Shown piece by piece: positions 1-6,397 of a DNA stretch of 8,668 nucleotides (the stretch's first letter is position 1; every line of letters starts with the position of its first letter). A program made the position numbers and the translations under genes. The notes beneath the pieces were generated by a model. That model was not told the DNA's origin. It made no database searches and saw only the letters and a list, made by a program, of their open reading frames with translations. The DNA comes from Clostridia bacterium (GTDB taxonomy: Bacteria > Bacillota > Clostridia > Christensenellales > CAG-1252), in the NCBI GenBank assembly GCA_016296985.1, contig JAEDHM010000058.1, forward strand, positions 1 through 8,668, in the 5' to 3' direction.

Positions 1-177
1 ATAAATCTTCCCAAAAGTTTAAAGAGCATAGGACAAAAGGCCTTTGCAAATTGTACCGCCTTAAAAGAGGTGCGCTACAAAGGATCAAGGGAAGATTGGG
101 AAAAGGTGGACAAACACTCCGAATGGGATATTGGCGCAGGAAAATATATTCTTTTATGCGATTATATTTCAAACTAA
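1..177 (+). CDS. C-terminal end of a BspA-like leucine-rich-repeat protein (5' truncated)
   Basis: Frame 1 is open from the window edge to a TAA at 175-177 and gives 58 residues. They begin with half of a BspA/TpLRR repeat (INLPKSLKSIGQKAFANCTA), then VRYKGSREDWEKV and a short aromatic tail ending in LLCDYISN. This repeat form (LP.SL..IG..AF..C..L), followed by a Y.G....W..V segment and a short Y-x-x-x-C-D ending, is the usual C-terminal pattern of BspA-like proteins. These are mostly cell-surface or secreted proteins of gut and oral Bacillota and Bacteroidota. No anchor motif or membrane segment is visible in the part present. The signal peptide, if any, lies outside the window. It is convergent with the TetR gene and has no evident link to the acyl-CoA operon. 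Its ligand and function cannot be inferred. Confidence 0.8.
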   Translation: MNLPKSLKSIGQKAFANCTALKEVRYKGSREDWEKVDKHSEWDIGAGKYILLCDYISN

Positions 178-190
178 AATAAATGGATAC

Positions 191-225
191 AAAAAGAGCA
201 GGAGAGGGGTTTCTCCTGCTTTTTT
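191..225. terminator. Bidirectional Rho-independent terminator
   Basis: AGCAGGAGA (197-205) pairs perfectly with TCTCCTGCT (212-220) around a 6-nt GGGGTT loop. T-tract 220-225 follows on the plus strand. The A-run 191-195 gives a T-tract on the minus strand, so the hairpin can stop both the leucine-rich-repeat gene ending at 177 and the regulator gene ending at 261. It sits in the 83-bp convergent gap between them. Confidence 0.9.
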
Positions 226-260
226 CATAGTTATAAAATTTCCAATAGGGCGATTAGGGC

Positions 261-863
261 TTATTTAAACAAGCCGTTTTTAAGCATCAAAATAGCGTTA
301 TCCACAATCCTTTCAATCTCTTCTTCTCCCATATCGTTGAATATGGCTTGAAGTCCCATAAAGTTGCTTATGCCCATAAAAATATAGGCCATAGTTTGAT
401 AATCGTCATATTTCAATTCTTCCCTATCTTTTTGCATTGCCTCTGCATAATCTTCGGCGAAAGAGGAATAATATTTTTTGAAAAGATCGGGATTAATGTA
501 CAAAGATTCCCAAACGAGGTGATAGCAAACCGGGTCTTTTACCGCCTCAAGAATAAAGGTGCGCAAACCTGCCTTTTCCTTTTCTTCACGGGTTTTACAG
601 TCTTTTGTGCTAAGGGCAAGCTGGCGTTTTAGGTCCTTTTTGTATTTTGCCAAAATATACTCGTAAACCACGTACTTGCTGTCGAAGTAAATATAGAAAG
701 TACCAATGGCAACGTTGGCGTTTTTCGTAATATCACCTATGGTAGTTTTCATATAACCGTTTTTACCAAAGAGATTTTTTGCCGATTCAACCAACGCGTC
801 AAAGGTGGGTTTTGTAATTTGACCTTTTGGCAAATGTACGCCTTTGATATCCGAAATATACAT
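261..863 (-). CDS. TetR/AcrR-family transcriptional regulator
   Basis: This 200-residue protein has the usual TetR size and plan. An N-terminal DNA-binding domain spans about residues 20-65: a helix with LFGKNGYMKTTI, then a helix-turn-helix at about 42-61 ending in the family hallmark GTFYIYFDSK (54-63). A helical C-terminal ligand-binding domain follows and is not conserved enough to name an effector. The first ~18 residues (MYISDIKGVHLPKGQITKP) are longer than the short lead of many TetR proteins. The start is nonetheless well supported: AGGAGG lies at 873-878 on the minus strand, 9 nt before the ATG, and there is no other Met before residue 38. It is divergent from the acyl-CoA operon. 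By analogy with Bacillus-type FadR regulators, it probably controls that operon and responds to an acyl-CoA or related metabolite. The target and the ligand are inference. The family call is firm. Confidence 0.93.
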   Translation of the reverse strand: MYISDIKGVHLPKGQITKPTFDALVESAKNLFGKNGYMKTTIGDITKNANVAIGTFYIYFDSKYVVYEYILAKYKKDLKRQLALSTKDCKTREEKEKAGLRTFILEAVKDPVCYHLVWESLYINPDLFKKYYSSFAEDYAEAMQKDREELKYDDYQTMAYIFMGISNFMGLQAIFNDMGEEEIERIVDNAILMLKNGLFK

Positions 864-886
864 AAGGATTCTCCTCCTTTGCCTAA

Positions 887-915
887 ATTATACATTTTTT
901 TGAGAAAACTGTAAA
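887..915 (-). promoter_or_regulatory. Predicted sigma-A promoter of the TetR gene
   Basis: On the minus strand a -35 TTTACA (plus-strand 910-915) and a perfect -10 TATAAT (887-892) are separated by 17 nt (893-909). Initiation would fall near 880, immediately before the AGGAGG at 873-878, so the leader is very short. The TTTACA differs from consensus by one base. Confidence 0.75.
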
Positions 916-963
916 TAGGTAAAAAAAGTTTGTTCAAAAACCCTTCGGAATTAAAATTGCCTA

Positions 964-992
964 TTGCTATTTTTTTAAATGTATGGTAAAAT
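964..992 (+). promoter_or_regulatory. Predicted promoter of the acyl-CoA operon (extended -10)
   Basis: TTGCTA (964-969) lies 17 nt before TAAAAT (987-992), which is preceded by TG at 984-985 to give an extended -10. The start would be near 999, leaving a leader of about 80 nt before the hydratase gene. A competing -10, TACAAT at 998-1003, has no good -35, so it is second choice. The -35 overlaps a short direct repeat, ATTGC-CT-ATTGC (956-967). Confidence 0.5.
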
Positions 993-1003
993 TGTAATAC
1001 AAT
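991..1003. promoter_or_regulatory. Perfect palindrome at the predicted operon start, candidate operator
   Basis: ATTGTA-A-TACAAT is a perfect 6-bp inverted repeat around one base. It overlaps the end of the predicted -10 and the predicted transcription start, a place where a bound repressor would block initiation. Binding by the divergent TetR protein is an inference. The AT-rich composition makes a chance palindrome of this size possible. Confidence 0.4.
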
Positions 1004-1030
1004 GGGTGAATACTGGTTCAGGACACCCCC

Positions 1031-1047
1031 TCGTTACATAGTAACGA
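1031..1047. promoter_or_regulatory. Perfect 7-bp inverted repeat in the operon leader, candidate operator or leader hairpin
   Basis: TCGTTACATAGTAACGA is a perfect 7-bp inverted repeat around ATA. At 17 bp its size and symmetry suit a TetR-family operator. It lies about 30-50 nt downstream of the predicted start and 18 nt before the hydratase ribosome binding site, so it could act as a roadblock operator or as an RNA hairpin. No second full copy is visible near the regulator's own promoter. Confidence 0.5.
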
Positions 1048-1078
1048 AAAGAAAATTTTGAATTGGAGAGGTAAAAAA

Positions 1079-1486
1079 ATGAAATTTGACGAACTGAAAA
1101 TCGGAATGACTGCAGAAACAACAAAAACCATAACTGAAACCGACGTCGTTCTTTTTGCCGGCTTATCTACCGACATCAATCCTTTGCACATCAATGAAGA
1201 ATATGCAAAAACCACAGTATTCGGTGGCAGAATTGCCCACGGTATTTTGGTTTCCGGCCTAATCTCTGCAACCTTGGCAAACAAACTTCCCGGACCCGGA
1301 TGTATCTATTTGGGACAAGATTTGAAGTTTACCGCCCCTGTTCGTATCAACGATACAATTACCGCAAAAGTTGAAATCACTTCTTTGAGAGAAGACAAGA
1401 AAATCGTTACCTTATCCACTACTTGCACAAACCAAAACGGTCAAGTGGTAATCATGGGAAGCGCAGTTTTAAAACACAACGTATAA
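1079..1486 (+). CDS. MaoC-family (R)-specific enoyl-CoA hydratase (PhaJ-like)
   Basis: This 135-residue protein is a single hot-dog MaoC domain of the size of PhaJ-type monofunctional hydratases. The hydratase 2 motif is intact: Asp32 and His37 in the D-x4-H catalytic pair (TDINPLH), followed by FGGRIAHG (48-55) and a conserved Ser region (VSGLIS). The family adds water reversibly to trans-2-enoyl-CoA to give (R)-3-hydroxyacyl-CoA, here most likely crotonyl-CoA and (R)-3-hydroxybutyryl-CoA. I chose the ATG at 1079, with GGAGAGG at 1065-1071 in front. An in-frame TTG at 1058 would place that Shine-Dalgarno inside the gene. It is first in the operon and ends 10 nt before bcd, the place usually held by the (S)-specific crotonase crt. 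It probably serves the same step with opposite stereochemistry; chain-length preference cannot be read. Confidence 0.9.
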   Translation: MKFDELKIGMTAETTKTITETDVVLFAGLSTDINPLHINEEYAKTTVFGGRIAHGILVSGLISATLANKLPGPGCIYLGQDLKFTAPVRINDTITAKVEITSLREDKKIVTLSTTCTNQNGQVVIMGSAVLKHNV

Positions 1487-1496
1487 GGAGACCTAA

Positions 1497-2633
1497 ATGA
1501 AAACCGAAATCAAGTACGAATTGTTTGAAACAATGGTAAAGGATTTTGCCGAAACCGAGGTAAAACCCCTTGCCCACGAAATTGACGAGCAGGAAAGATT
1601 CCCCGCCGAAACAGTTGAAAAGATGGCTGAAATCGGATTGTTGGGTATCAACGTTCCTCAAGAACTTGGGGGAGCAGGTGGCGACATGAAAATGTATATC
1701 ACCGCTGTTGAACAAATCAGTAAGGCTTGCGCTACAACCGGCGTAGTTTTGTCTGCTCACACCTCTCTTTGTGTTGCTCCTATTATGGAGTACGGCACCG
1801 AAGAACAAAGAAAAAAATATATCCCCAAGCTCGCAAGTGGCGAATGGCTTGGCGCTTTCGGTCTTACCGAGCCTAACGCAGGTACCGACGCTAAAAACCA
1901 ACAAACCATCGCCGTTGACAATGGCGATCATTACGTAATTAACGGAACGAAAATCTTTATCACCAACGGTGGTAAGGCAGACGTTTACGTTATTTTTGCA
2001 ATGACCGACAAATCCTTGGGATTGAAGGGCATCACCGCTTTCATCGTTGAAGCATCAACCCCCGGTTTCTCGATCGGTAAGAAAGAGTTGAAAATGGGTA
2101 TCCGCGGTTCTTCTACTTGCGAACTCGTTTTTGAAAATATGTGCGTACCTAAGACAAACGTTTTAGGTCGTGTCGGCGAAGGCTATAAAATCGCAATGAA
2201 GACCTTGGACGGTGGCCGTATCGGTATCGCTGCTCAAGCATTGGGAATTGCAGAAGGCGCTCTTGAAGAAACAATCAAGTACGTCAAGGAAAGAAAGCAA
2301 TTCGGTATGGCTATTGCAAGACAACAAAACACCCAGTTTGTTATTGCTGACTTGGCAACCAAAATCCAAGCTGCAAAAATGCTTGTTTTCGCAGCAGCAG
2401 AAGCAAAACAAAAGAAAGCGCCCGACCTTTCCGTAAAGGCAGCAATGGCAAAACTCTTCGCTTCTGAAACAGCAATGGAAGTTACCAGCAAGGCAGTTCA
2501 ACTTCACGGTGGCTATGGCTACACTCGTGAATATCCCGTTGAAAGAATGATGAGAGATGCGAAAATAACCGAGATTTACGAAGGAACTTCTGAAGTTCAA
2601 CGTATGGTTATTTCCGGCTCTTTGTTAAGATAG
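1497..2633 (+). CDS. bcd: Short-chain acyl-CoA dehydrogenase, probably butyryl-CoA dehydrogenase
   Basis: The 378-residue protein is full length for the soluble acyl-CoA dehydrogenase family and resembles clostridial Bcd throughout, for example SAHTSLC near residue 90 and MKTLDGGRIGIAAQALGIAE in the C-terminal domain. The FAD/substrate signature LTEPNAGTD is at 123-131. The second family signature, LHGGYGYTREYPVERMMRD, is near 336-354. The catalytic base is Glu362 in EIYEGTSEVQR, the position used by short- and medium-chain members. It interconverts crotonyl-CoA and butyryl-CoA, exchanging electrons with EtfAB. AAGGAG at 1485-1490 overlaps the previous stop and sits 6 nt before the ATG. The direct link to etfB-etfA supports a Bcd/Etf complex. 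A branched short-chain acyl-CoA (isobutyryl, 2-methylbutyryl) is an alternative substrate, which the liv genes downstream keep open. Confidence 0.93.
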   Translation: MKTEIKYELFETMVKDFAETEVKPLAHEIDEQERFPAETVEKMAEIGLLGINVPQELGGAGGDMKMYITAVEQISKACATTGVVLSAHTSLCVAPIMEYGTEEQRKKYIPKLASGEWLGAFGLTEPNAGTDAKNQQTIAVDNGDHYVINGTKIFITNGGKADVYVIFAMTDKSLGLKGITAFIVEASTPGFSIGKKELKMGIRGSSTCELVFENMCVPKTNVLGRVGEGYKIAMKTLDGGRIGIAAQALGIAEGALEETIKYVKERKQFGMAIARQQNTQFVIADLATKIQAAKMLVFAAAEAKQKKAPDLSVKAAMAKLFASETAMEVTSKAVQLHGGYGYTREYPVERMMRDAKITEIYEGTSEVQRMVISGSLLR

Positions 2634-2643
2634 GAGATTAATT

Positions 2644-3429
2644 ATGGAGATACTCGTATGTTTGAAACAGGTGCCCAACACCACCGAAATCAAAATTGAC
2701 CCCGTTACCAACACCTTAAAGCGTGACGGCGTTGCAAGCATTATCAACCCCGACGACAAAACCGGTTTAGAGGTTGCATTAAGATTAAAAGAAGCCCACG
2801 GCGCAAACGTAACCGTAATCAGCATGGGTCCCCCTCAGGCTGAAAAAGCATTGGCCGAAGCATTGGCAATGGGCGCAGACAAAGCAGTTTTGCTTACCGA
2901 CCGCGCATTTGCAGGCGCCGACACGTTGGCTACTTCTAAGACCATCGCCGCTGCAATCAAAAACTTCGACTACGATTTGATTATCGCAGGAAGACAGGCA
3001 ATCGACGGCGACACCGCTCAAGTAGGTCCCGAAATCGCCGAGCATTTGGGAATCCCTCAAATCACCTACGCTTGCGACGTAACCTATTCTGAAGAAGACA
3101 AAACCTTCACCGTAAAAAGACAATTTGAAGACGGCTATCAACTTCTCCAAGTTCAAGCTCCTTGCCTTTTCACCGTTTTGTCCACCGCATGCAAGCCTAG
3201 ATATATGAGAGTAAAGGGCTTGGTTGATTTGGACAAAAAAGAGGTTCAAATTATGACTCGTGGCGACCTCGAAATCGAAGATGCAGTTTTAGGATTGAAG
3301 GGCTCACCCACAAAGGTTAAACAATCTTTCAACAAGCAATACAACGCAAACAAGCAAAAGATCCAACTCGATCCTGCTGAAGCAGCAAAATTGATTGCTC
3401 AAACTTTGAAAGACAAGCATTTGATATAG
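2644..3429 (+). CDS. etfB: Electron transfer flavoprotein beta subunit
   Basis: The 261-residue protein is full length for EtfB. It starts with the usual MEILVCLKQVPNT strand. DGDTAQVGP lies at 121-129 and the conserved VKRQFEDGYQ region at 157-166, followed by VQAPCLFTV. EtfB with EtfA forms the heterodimer that passes electrons to or from the acyl-CoA dehydrogenase. The DGDTAQVGP loop is the form seen in clostridial and Acidaminococcus Etfs that bind a second FAD in the beta subunit and bifurcate electrons between NADH, crotonyl-CoA and ferredoxin. Mitochondrial-type EtfB differs there and binds AMP. Bifurcation is therefore likely but not proven. AGGAG (2632-2636) overlaps the bcd stop, and the start is 10 nt after it. 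The gene order bcd-etfB-etfA is the classical one. Confidence 0.95.
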   Translation: MEILVCLKQVPNTTEIKIDPVTNTLKRDGVASIINPDDKTGLEVALRLKEAHGANVTVISMGPPQAEKALAEALAMGADKAVLLTDRAFAGADTLATSKTIAAAIKNFDYDLIIAGRQAIDGDTAQVGPEIAEHLGIPQITYACDVTYSEEDKTFTVKRQFEDGYQLLQVQAPCLFTVLSTACKPRYMRVKGLVDLDKKEVQIMTRGDLEIEDAVLGLKGSPTKVKQSFNKQYNANKQKIQLDPAEAAKLIAQTLKDKHLI

Positions 3430-3438
3430 GAGGCGGAT

Positions 3439-4425
3439 ATGAGTAAAAACATTTTAGTAATTGCAGAACAAAGAGGCGGTGTAGTTCAAAACGTAACTTT
3501 TGAATTGATTGGAATCGCAAAAGAATTATCCGCAGTAACCGACGCAAAAGTTGAAGTTTTGCTTTTGGGTCACGATATCAAAGGCGAAGTTGCAAATATC
3601 GTAGGCTATGGCGCTGACAAAGTTTACGTTGTAGACCACGAAAACCTCGCAACCTATCTTACCGATTATTACGTTCAAGCAACAGTTGACGTAATCAAGG
3701 CAAATCAACCCAACGTAGTTCTTATCGGCGCAAGCAGTATCGGTCGTGACCTCGGTCCCCGTGTTGCTGCAAGACTCAACACCGGTTTGACTGCCGACTG
3801 TACCAAGTTGGAAATGAAGGAAGACGGAAGTTTAGAAATGACTCGTCCTGCTTTCGGTGGAAACTTGTTTGCAACCATCGTTTGCCCCGACACCCGTCCT
3901 CAAATGTCCACCGTACGTCCCGGCGTTATGAAAAAGTGCGACTTTGACGCAAGCCACAAAGCAGAGGTTGAAGAAGTAGCAGTTGAATTTGCTCCTTCCC
4001 GTATCAAACTCGTTGAAGAGGTAAAAGAATGTTGTTGCGTTGAAAAGATCGAAGATGCAAAAATCCTCGTTGCTTGTGGAAGAGGTATCGGCAACCCCGA
4101 CTCTATCGCTCGCGCACAAGAATTGGCTCGACAAATCGGCGGAACTTATTGTTCGTCGAGAGCATTGGTTGACGCAGGCATTATGGAATCTTGCCGTCAA
4201 GTTGGTCAAACTGGTAAAACCGTTCGTCCCGATTGCTATATGGCATTCGGTATCTCCGGCGCAGTTCAACACTTGGCAGGTATGGAAGACAGCGACTTTA
4301 TCATTGCAGTAAACAAAGACGACACTGCATCCATCTTCAACGTAGCAGACTTGGGTATCGTATGCGATGCAAACAAAGTTTTGCCCTTGTTGAAGGAAGA
4401 AATCGCAAAAATTGCAAAGGTTTAA
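3439..4425 (+). CDS. etfA: Electron transfer flavoprotein alpha subunit
   Basis: The 328-residue EtfA has an N-terminal alpha/beta domain and a C-terminal FAD-binding domain. The latter shows GRGIG at 214-218, the family signature VGQTGKTVRPDCYMAFGISG from 255, with SGAVQH at 273-278, then DDTASIFNVADLGI. There is no N-terminal [4Fe-4S] ferredoxin-like extension of the kind found on some clostridial EtfA proteins. The best ribosome binding site of the operon, AGGAGG at 3428-3433, is 5 nt before the ATG and overlaps the etfB stop. Oddly, the linker between the two domains carries three adjacent cysteines (198-200, KECCCVEK). Valine codons are only GTT and GTA in this gene, which contrasts with livH downstream. 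Partner and role follow from the family and neighbours: it carries the shuttling FAD between EtfB and Bcd. Confidence 0.95.
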   Translation: MSKNILVIAEQRGGVVQNVTFELIGIAKELSAVTDAKVEVLLLGHDIKGEVANIVGYGADKVYVVDHENLATYLTDYYVQATVDVIKANQPNVVLIGASSIGRDLGPRVAARLNTGLTADCTKLEMKEDGSLEMTRPAFGGNLFATIVCPDTRPQMSTVRPGVMKKCDFDASHKAEVEEVAVEFAPSRIKLVEEVKECCCVEKIEDAKILVACGRGIGNPDSIARAQELARQIGGTYCSSRALVDAGIMESCRQVGQTGKTVRPDCYMAFGISGAVQHLAGMEDSDFIIAVNKDDTASIFNVADLGIVCDANKVLPLLKEEIAKIAKV

Positions 4426-4435
4426 GGGGATTAAT

Positions 4436-5641
4436 ATGAAAAAAGTATATATTGTTGCAGCAAAAAGAACGGCAATCGGAAGTATGCTCGGCGGTTTGAG
4501 GGGCGTAGCCTCCTCCGATTTGGGCGCAACCGTTGTAAGACAACTTCTCGCCGACACAGGTTTGAAGTCTGAAGATATAAGCGAAGTTATCGTTGGAAAC
4601 GTTTTGGGCGCAGGTTGTGGACAAGGCGTTGGCCGTCAAGTAGCAATCAAAGCAGGTTTAAGCGAAACTGTTCCCGCTCACAGTATCAATATGGTATGCG
4701 GTAGCGGTATGAAGGCAGTTATGAGTGGTTTGCAAGCAATCAGAGCAGGCTTTGGCGACATCATTATCGCAGGCGGTACTGAAAGCATGAGCAACGCTCC
4801 CATTTTGTTGCCTTCAAAGGTTCGTGACGGTATGAAGATGGGCGACTTCTCCACCATCGACCATATGATTTACGATGCTTTGACCGACGCTTACAGCAAG
4901 GTTCACATGGGTATCACCGCTGAAAACGTTGCAAACAAATACAACATTACCAGAGAAGAGCAAGACGCATTTGCTTATCAATCTCAACAAAAGGCAATCA
5001 AGGCAGTTGACGCAGGGGAATTCAAAGATGAAATCGTTCCCGTTGTAGTAAAGGAAAGAAAGGGAGAAAGAATCTTCGATACCGACGAATATCCCAATCG
5101 TACGTCAACTCCCGAAAAGTTGGCAAAATTACGTCCTGCTTTCAAAGCTGACGGCACCGTTACCGCAGGTAACGCTTCCGGTATCAACGACGGCGCAAGT
5201 TTCGTTGTATTGGCAAGTGAAGATGCAGTAAAGGCAAAGGGACTTACTCCTTTGGTAGAAATAATCGGCGTAGGTCAAGGCGGTGTTGATCCTCAATACA
5301 TGGGACTTGGCCCCGTACCCGCAATTCGTAATGCGCTCAAAAACGCTGATATGAAGTTGGAAGATATTGATATCTTAGAATTGAACGAAGCTTTCGCCGC
5401 TCAAAGTTTGGGCGTTGTACACGAACTCGTTGAAGAACATAAGGTTGATAGAGAAACTCTTATGGCAAAAATAAACGTAAACGGCGGAGCAATCGCATTG
5501 GGCCACCCCGTTGGCGCAAGCGGAAACAGAATTTTGGTTACCTTGATTCACCTCATGCAAAAGCGCAACCTTACCTACGGACTTGCATCCTTGTGTATCG
5601 GTGGCGGTATGGGAACGGCAATCATTGTTAAAAAAGTTTAA
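4436..5641 (+). CDS. thlA: Acetyl-CoA C-acetyltransferase (biosynthetic-type thiolase)
   Basis: A 401-residue thiolase with all catalytic parts: nucleophile Cys88 in NMVCGSGMKAV, NEAF at 317-320, His357 in GHPVGASG, and Cys387 in LCIGGGMG. It condenses two acetyl-CoA to acetoacetyl-CoA, or cleaves 3-ketoacyl-CoA in reverse. Its length and VCGSG motif fit the tetrameric short-chain ThlA/AtoB/PhaA group rather than the long-chain FadA group. I chose the ATG at 4436, with AAGGGG at 4424-4429 in front. An in-frame TTG at 4412 would lie upstream of that site and overlap etfA. The gap to etfA is 10 nt. At the end, 23 nt with AGGAGG separate it from the reductase. It supplies acetoacetyl-CoA to the reductase next door if the pathway runs in the synthetic direction. 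Confidence 0.94.
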   Translation: MKKVYIVAAKRTAIGSMLGGLRGVASSDLGATVVRQLLADTGLKSEDISEVIVGNVLGAGCGQGVGRQVAIKAGLSETVPAHSINMVCGSGMKAVMSGLQAIRAGFGDIIIAGGTESMSNAPILLPSKVRDGMKMGDFSTIDHMIYDALTDAYSKVHMGITAENVANKYNITREEQDAFAYQSQQKAIKAVDAGEFKDEIVPVVVKERKGERIFDTDEYPNRTSTPEKLAKLRPAFKADGTVTAGNASGINDGASFVVLASEDAVKAKGLTPLVEIIGVGQGGVDPQYMGLGPVPAIRNALKNADMKLEDIDILELNEAFAAQSLGVVHELVEEHKVDRETLMAKINVNGGAIALGHPVGASGNRILVTLIHLMQKRNLTYGLASLCIGGGMGTAIIVKKV

Positions 5642-5664
5642 AATTAAAATTATAGGAGGCAATT

Positions 5665-6387
5665 ATGGGACGTTTAGAAGGTAAAGTTGCCGTCGTTACC
5701 GGCGGTGCAAAAGGTTTAGGACAAGCAATGGCTGAACTTTTCGCTAAAGAAGGCGCAAAAGTTATCGCAGTAGATATGGCACCCCTTTCCTATGAAAATC
5801 CTAACGTAGAAGGATATATATTAAACGTAGCAGACAGCGAAGCTTGCGGAAAATTCTTCGAATACGCTGTTGAACGTTATGGCAAAATCGACATTTTGGT
5901 AAACAACGCCGGTATTACCAGAGACGCTATGACCAGAAAGATGACCGACGATATGTGGGATCTTGTTATCAACGTAAACTTGAAGGGCGTATTCAACCTC
6001 ACAAGACATATCGGACCTCACATGGAAGCAAACGGCTACGGCAATATCGTAAACATTTCTTCCGTTGTTGGTGAATTTGGAAACATCGGTCAAGCCAACT
6101 ACTCCGCAACCAAAGCAGGCGTAATTGGTCTTACCAAAACTTGGGCGAAAGAATTTGCAAGAAAGGGCGCAAACGTTCGCGTAAACTGTATCGCTCCCGG
6201 CTATACAATGACCGACATTTTGAAGACTGTACCTCAAGATTTGCTCGACAAGTTCGCAAAGATGACTATGCTCGGCAGACTTGGACAACCTCATGAAATC
6301 GCAAACGCAGCATTGTTCTTGGTTAGCGACGAATCTTCCTACGTTACCGGCCACGTTTTGGACGTAAACGGCGGAATGAGACTGTAA
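5665..6387 (+). CDS. Short-chain dehydrogenase, FabG/PhaB-type 3-oxoacyl-CoA (or -ACP) reductase
   Basis: A 240-residue classical SDR. The Rossmann glycine motif TGGAKGLG is at 12-19, NNAGITRD is in the FabG form, and the catalytic set is Ser133 in ISSVVG, Tyr146 in NYSATK and Lys150. The C-terminal GQPHEIANAALFLVSD...GGM segment is also FabG-like. FabG and PhaB enzymes make D-(R)-3-hydroxyacyl products, so next to the thiolase and the (R)-hydratase this is most simply an acetoacetyl-CoA reductase giving (R)-3-hydroxybutyryl-CoA. Strand beta-2 ends in Asp37 (VIAVDMAP). An acid there usually means NAD(H) rather than NADP(H), unlike typical FabG and PhaB; Lys16 inside the glycine motif tempers this. 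AGGAGG at 5654-5659 is 5 nt before the ATG. A fatty-acid-synthesis FabG role is possible, but no acyl carrier protein gene is nearby. Confidence 0.9.
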   Translation: MGRLEGKVAVVTGGAKGLGQAMAELFAKEGAKVIAVDMAPLSYENPNVEGYILNVADSEACGKFFEYAVERYGKIDILVNNAGITRDAMTRKMTDDMWDLVINVNLKGVFNLTRHIGPHMEANGYGNIVNISSVVGEFGNIGQANYSATKAGVIGLTKTWAKEFARKGANVRVNCIAPGYTMTDILKTVPQDLLDKFAKMTMLGRLGQPHEIANAALFLVSDESSYVTGHVLDVNGGMRL

Positions 6388-6397
6388 GGAGAGTTTT

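Noticed and set aside
911..997. Repeated GTAA pairs (911-922 and 986-997) as regulator half-sites
   Set aside because: GTAA spaced by 8 nt occurs twice, but the surrounding bases differ and the region is very AT-rich, so chance explains it.
998..1003. TACAAT as the -10 of the operon promoter
   Set aside because: It is close to consensus but has no credible -35 at 16-18 nt. The upstream extended -10 with TTGCTA fits better. It is kept only as an alternative.
1058..1078. TTG start for the MaoC gene, adding 7 residues
   Set aside because: The Shine-Dalgarno GGAGAGG at 1065-1071 would lie inside the coding part. ATG 1079 is correctly spaced behind it and gives the normal family start.
4412..4435. 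TTG start for the thiolase gene, adding 8 residues and overlapping etfA
   Set aside because: AAGGGG at 4424-4429 is placed for the ATG at 4436, and MKKVYIVAAKRTAIG is the normal thiolase N-terminus.
3832..4557. A 241-codon open frame antisense to etfA and the thiolase start
   Set aside because: It lies wholly opposite two genes with full catalytic motifs, has no ribosome binding site or recognisable domain, and is rich in Cys/Phe in a way typical of reading the complement. Avoidance of TTA, CTA and TCA in the sense genes leaves the complement open by chance.
5642..5664. Possible promoter or terminator between thiolase and reductase
   Set aside because: The 23 nt hold only AT-rich sequence and an AGGAGG ribosome binding site; no hairpin or paired promoter boxes.
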